Assembly (NCBI GenBank): GCA_021814085.1
Contig: JAKAJA010000093.1
Location: forward strand, 1-7,005
Length of the DNA stretch: 7,005 nt
Direction: 5' to 3'
Source of the DNA: Acidobacteriota bacterium
GTDB taxonomy: Bacteria; Acidobacteriota; UBA4820; DSQY01
Position 1 is the stretch's first letter, and the number at the start of each line of letters is the position of its first letter. The notes under the pieces are model-generated. The model saw only the letters and a list, made by a program, of their open reading frames with translations. It was not told the origin of the DNA and did not search any database. Shown piece by piece: positions 5,896-7,005 of the stretch. The position numbers and the translations under genes are program-made.

Positions 5896-6179
5896 TGGTG
5901 GGCAAATCGACCAAGATCAGCCGACAGGAAGAACTGACAAAGATTTTCAAGATGGCCATCAAAGCAGAGCAGAGAGCGCAGAAGATGTATCAGAATGCCC
6001 TGGCTTTTTGCGACCATGAAGAGCTCAAGGAGATCCTGATCGGCCTTTACGAGGATGAAGCGCGGCACGAGAAAGAAATCACAGACCTCTACAATGAGCT
6101 GGCGGCCTTCTTCAAGGTGAAGGAAATCCGCGAGCGAAAAGCCACGAACAAGGTCGTCAAAGGCACTGCGAAGCGATGA
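5895..6179 (+). CDS. Half-size ferritin-like / rubrerythrin-like protein
   Basis: This small 94-residue, almost wholly helical, charged protein starts at ATG 5895 with strong AAAGGAGA six bases upstream. Two helices carry ferritin-like metal-ligand patterns: E25-x6-Y32 in AEQRAQKMYQNA, and E55-x2-H58 in YEDEARHEKEI. A full ferritin or rubrerythrin fold uses four helices with two such pairs, so this looks like one half. It would need to dimerise to build a di-iron site, as encapsulated ferritins of similar size do. No encapsulin gene and no recognisable cargo-loading tail is visible; the C-terminus is Lys/Arg-rich (ERKATNKVVKGTAKR). By my count the gene is about 51% G+C, far below its neighbours, suggesting different origin or constraint. 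Iron or peroxide handling is inferred from ligands only. Confidence 0.75.
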   Translation: MVGKSTKISRQEELTKIFKMAIKAEQRAQKMYQNALAFCDHEELKEILIGLYEDEARHEKEITDLYNELAAFFKVKEIRERKATNKVVKGTAKR

Positions 6180-6208
6180 CGGGTGGAGCCTTTAAAAGGA
6201 GATGCGCG

Positions 6209-6224
6209 GGCGGCGTCCGCCGCC
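6209..6224. repeat. Small GC-rich hairpin before the DUF488 gene
   Basis: GGCGGC (6209-6214) and GCCGCC (6219-6224) can pair around the loop GTCC, within the 62-bp spacer between the ferritin-like and DUF488 genes. No T-run follows, and the DUF488 ribosome binding site begins seven bases later. It could mildly attenuate read-through or be incidental in GC-rich DNA. Confidence 0.3.
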
Positions 6225-6241
6225 GTTGACAGGAGCGAGAA

Positions 6242-6637
6242 ATGGCGATTCGCGTGGTCAGGCTCGGCAGCCCGAGGGCGGAGGGCGAAGGCCTGCGCAT
6301 CGGGACGGTGCGCCGTCCGCCGCGCGGCGTGCCCAAGGCCGAGTTCGCGGTACGGAACTGGTACGACGTGTGGCTTCCCAACCTGGCCCCGAGCCTTGAG
6401 ACCATGAAGCTCGGCCTGGGGGCCAAGACGCGGGCCGAGTGGGCCGCGTTCACCAGGAAATACCTGGCTGAAATGGCAACGCCGGAACACGCCCACCTCA
6501 TCGAGCTGCTTGCCGCGCTGTCCCACCACAGCAACTTCTCGGTGGGTTGCTATTGCGAACATGAAGCACACTGCCACCGTTCGGTCCTGCGCGAGCTCCT
6601 GGCCAGAAAGGGTGCCAGGCTGGACGGAGGTACATGA
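6242..6637 (+). CDS. DUF488 family protein
   Basis: This 131-residue protein starts at ATG 6242 with AGGAG (6231-6235) six bases upstream. It shows the features of the DUF488 family: an N-terminal strand leading to a parameter-like loop (TVRRPPRGVPKAEF), the block RNWYDVWLPNLAPS (38-51), and W67-x2-F70 followed by KYLAEM. The C-terminal cysteine/histidine motif is GCYCEHEAHCHRSVL (102-116), with C103, C105, C111 and H112. The conserved Cys/His cluster suggests metal or nucleic-acid binding, but the family's function is not established. Length is normal for the family. It is in line with the ferritin-like gene upstream and ends 3 bp before a tandem repeat array, which would be read into the protein in another frame if the stop were shifted. 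Confidence 0.85.
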   Translation: MAIRVVRLGSPRAEGEGLRIGTVRRPPRGVPKAEFAVRNWYDVWLPNLAPSLETMKLGLGAKTRAEWAAFTRKYLAEMATPEHAHLIELLAALSHHSNFSVGCYCEHEAHCHRSVLRELLARKGARLDGGT

Positions 6638-6640
6638 GGT

Positions 6641-6704
6641 CCGGGATGCCGGGATGCCGGGATGGCGAGATGCCGGGATGCCGGGATGCCGGGATGCCGG
6701 GATG
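6641..6704. repeat. 8-bp tandem repeat array (CCGGGATG, 8 units)
   Basis: Eight consecutive 8-bp units fill 64 bp without gaps. Seven are exactly CCGGGATG and the fourth (6665-6672) is GCGAGATG. A partial unit (AGGGAT, 6705-6710) follows. The array begins three bases after the DUF488 stop codon. Such short perfect arrays are prone to slippage and copy-number change. No coding role is supported. Confidence 0.95.
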
Positions 6705-6738
6705 AGGGATCCCCTGTCCCGAGAGGGGTTATCTCATC
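6701..6738. terminator. Hairpin in convergent spacer, possible bidirectional terminator
   Basis: Arms 6701-6715 (GATGAGGGATCCCCT) and 6724-6738 (AGGGGTTATCTCATC) pair without bulges in 12 Watson-Crick pairs, one G-T pair and two mismatches around an eight-base loop. The left arm begins in the last repeat unit. The position between two converging genes fits a bidirectional terminator, but neither strand has a clear U-run after the stem, so classical intrinsic termination is uncertain. Confidence 0.45.
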
Positions 6739-6790
6739 ATCTCACCGTTTCCTCATCCCCTCATCACGCCCCCCGGCGACCTTTCGAGGC

Positions 6791-7005
6791 TCACTCCCCG
6801 AAGATCTCCGTTCTGCGCGTGACGGGATAGAAGGGAAACCTGGCGCTGAGGGCTTCGGTACCTCCTTCCTCGCGGTCGAGGAGGGCGATGACGGCCACCA
6901 CTTCAAGGCCAAACTCCTGAGCCTTTTCGATGGCCTTGAGGGTGGAGCCGCCGGTGGTCACCACGTCGTCCACCATGATGACCTTCTGGCCGGGCTTCAC
7001 GGGGC
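6791..7005 (-). CDS. pyrE: Orotate phosphoribosyltransferase-like protein, C-terminal part (5' end outside window)
   Basis: The minus strand from the right edge to the TGA at 6791-6793 encodes the last 71 residues of a type I phosphoribosyltransferase. The PRPP-binding signature is clear: VIMVDDVVTTGGST, preceded by KPGQK as in orotate phosphoribosyltransferases. It is followed by a helix (LKAIEKAQEFGLEVVAVIAL), then LLDREEGGTEAL, the DREEGG stretch being characteristic of PyrE. PyrE joins orotate and PRPP to make orotidine monophosphate in pyrimidine synthesis. The GTG at 7000 is an internal Val codon, not the start; the frame stays open to base 7005. Other phosphoribosyltransferases share the first motif, so the PyrE call depends on the DREEGG segment. 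It converges on the DUF488 gene. Confidence 0.85.
   Translation of the reverse strand, partial: PVKPGQKVIMVDDVVTTGGSTLKAIEKAQEFGLEVVAVIALLDREEGGTEALSARFPFYPVTRRTEIFGE

Noticed and set aside
5895..6179. Ferritin-like gene considered as encapsulin cargo
   Set aside because: No encapsulin shell gene is in the window and the Lys/Arg-rich C-terminus does not resemble a known cargo-loading peptide, so only the half-ferritin similarity is claimed.
6226..6254. TTGACA just before the DUF488 ribosome binding site
   Set aside because: A start site would fall inside the coding region and there is no -10 box at the right distance.
6641..6704. Tandem repeats considered as a CRISPR array
   Set aside because: Units are 8 bp, contiguous and without unique spacers, and no cas genes are present.
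6510..6830. 106-codon plus-strand frame running through the DUF488 gene end and the tandem repeats
   Set aside because: It is an alternate frame of DUF488 extended by translation of the 8-bp repeat; no ribosome binding site or domain.

Overview
The window looks like a stretch of a high-GC (roughly two thirds G+C by eye) Gram-negative-type bacterial chromosome. The evidence is a cytochrome c maturation (Ccm, system I) gene set, a predicted lipoprotein with a lipobox, an HD-GYP cyclic-di-GMP phosphodiesterase, and dense, mostly co-directional genes with 4-bp stop/start overlaps. Low-complexity GGGTTGA-, CTCGC- and CCGGGATG-type repeats in the spacers would fit an acidobacterial or deltaproteobacterial-type genome. 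That placement is a guess; no rRNA or other phylogenetic marker is present.

Layout. Bases 1-1557 (minus strand) hold most of a TPR + HD-GYP regulator that runs off the left edge. A 98-bp divergent spacer (1558-1655) separates it from a plus-strand block. That block starts with ccmA-ccmB-ccmC-ccmD (1656-4021), encoding the heme-handling half of the Ccm machinery. ccmA has a promoter-like element so close to its ATG that the mRNA may be leaderless. Next come a SAM hydroxide adenosyltransferase (DUF62; 4137-4949) and a CAP/SCP-domain lipoprotein (4960-5808). A 94-residue half-size ferritin-like protein (5895-6179) follows, at about 51% G+C and so clearly unlike its neighbours. The last plus-strand gene is a DUF488 protein (6242-6637). 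After it lie an 8-bp tandem repeat array and a 15-bp-arm hairpin in the convergent spacer, then the 3' end of a minus-strand pyrE-like phosphoribosyltransferase (6791-7005).

How the genes work together. CcmA/CcmB form the ATPase and membrane parts that release heme-loaded CcmE, CcmC presents heme to CcmE, and CcmD stabilises that complex. CcmE, CcmF, CcmG and CcmH are not in the window, so the pathway must be completed elsewhere or differ. The downstream genes (SAM hydrolysis, CAP lipoprotein, ferritin-like, DUF488) have no evident functional link to heme delivery. I see no clear new multi-gene defence or mobile system. The most unusual items are the half-ferritin with its overlapping mini-ORF, the leaderless-type ccmA start, and the intergenic repeat elements.
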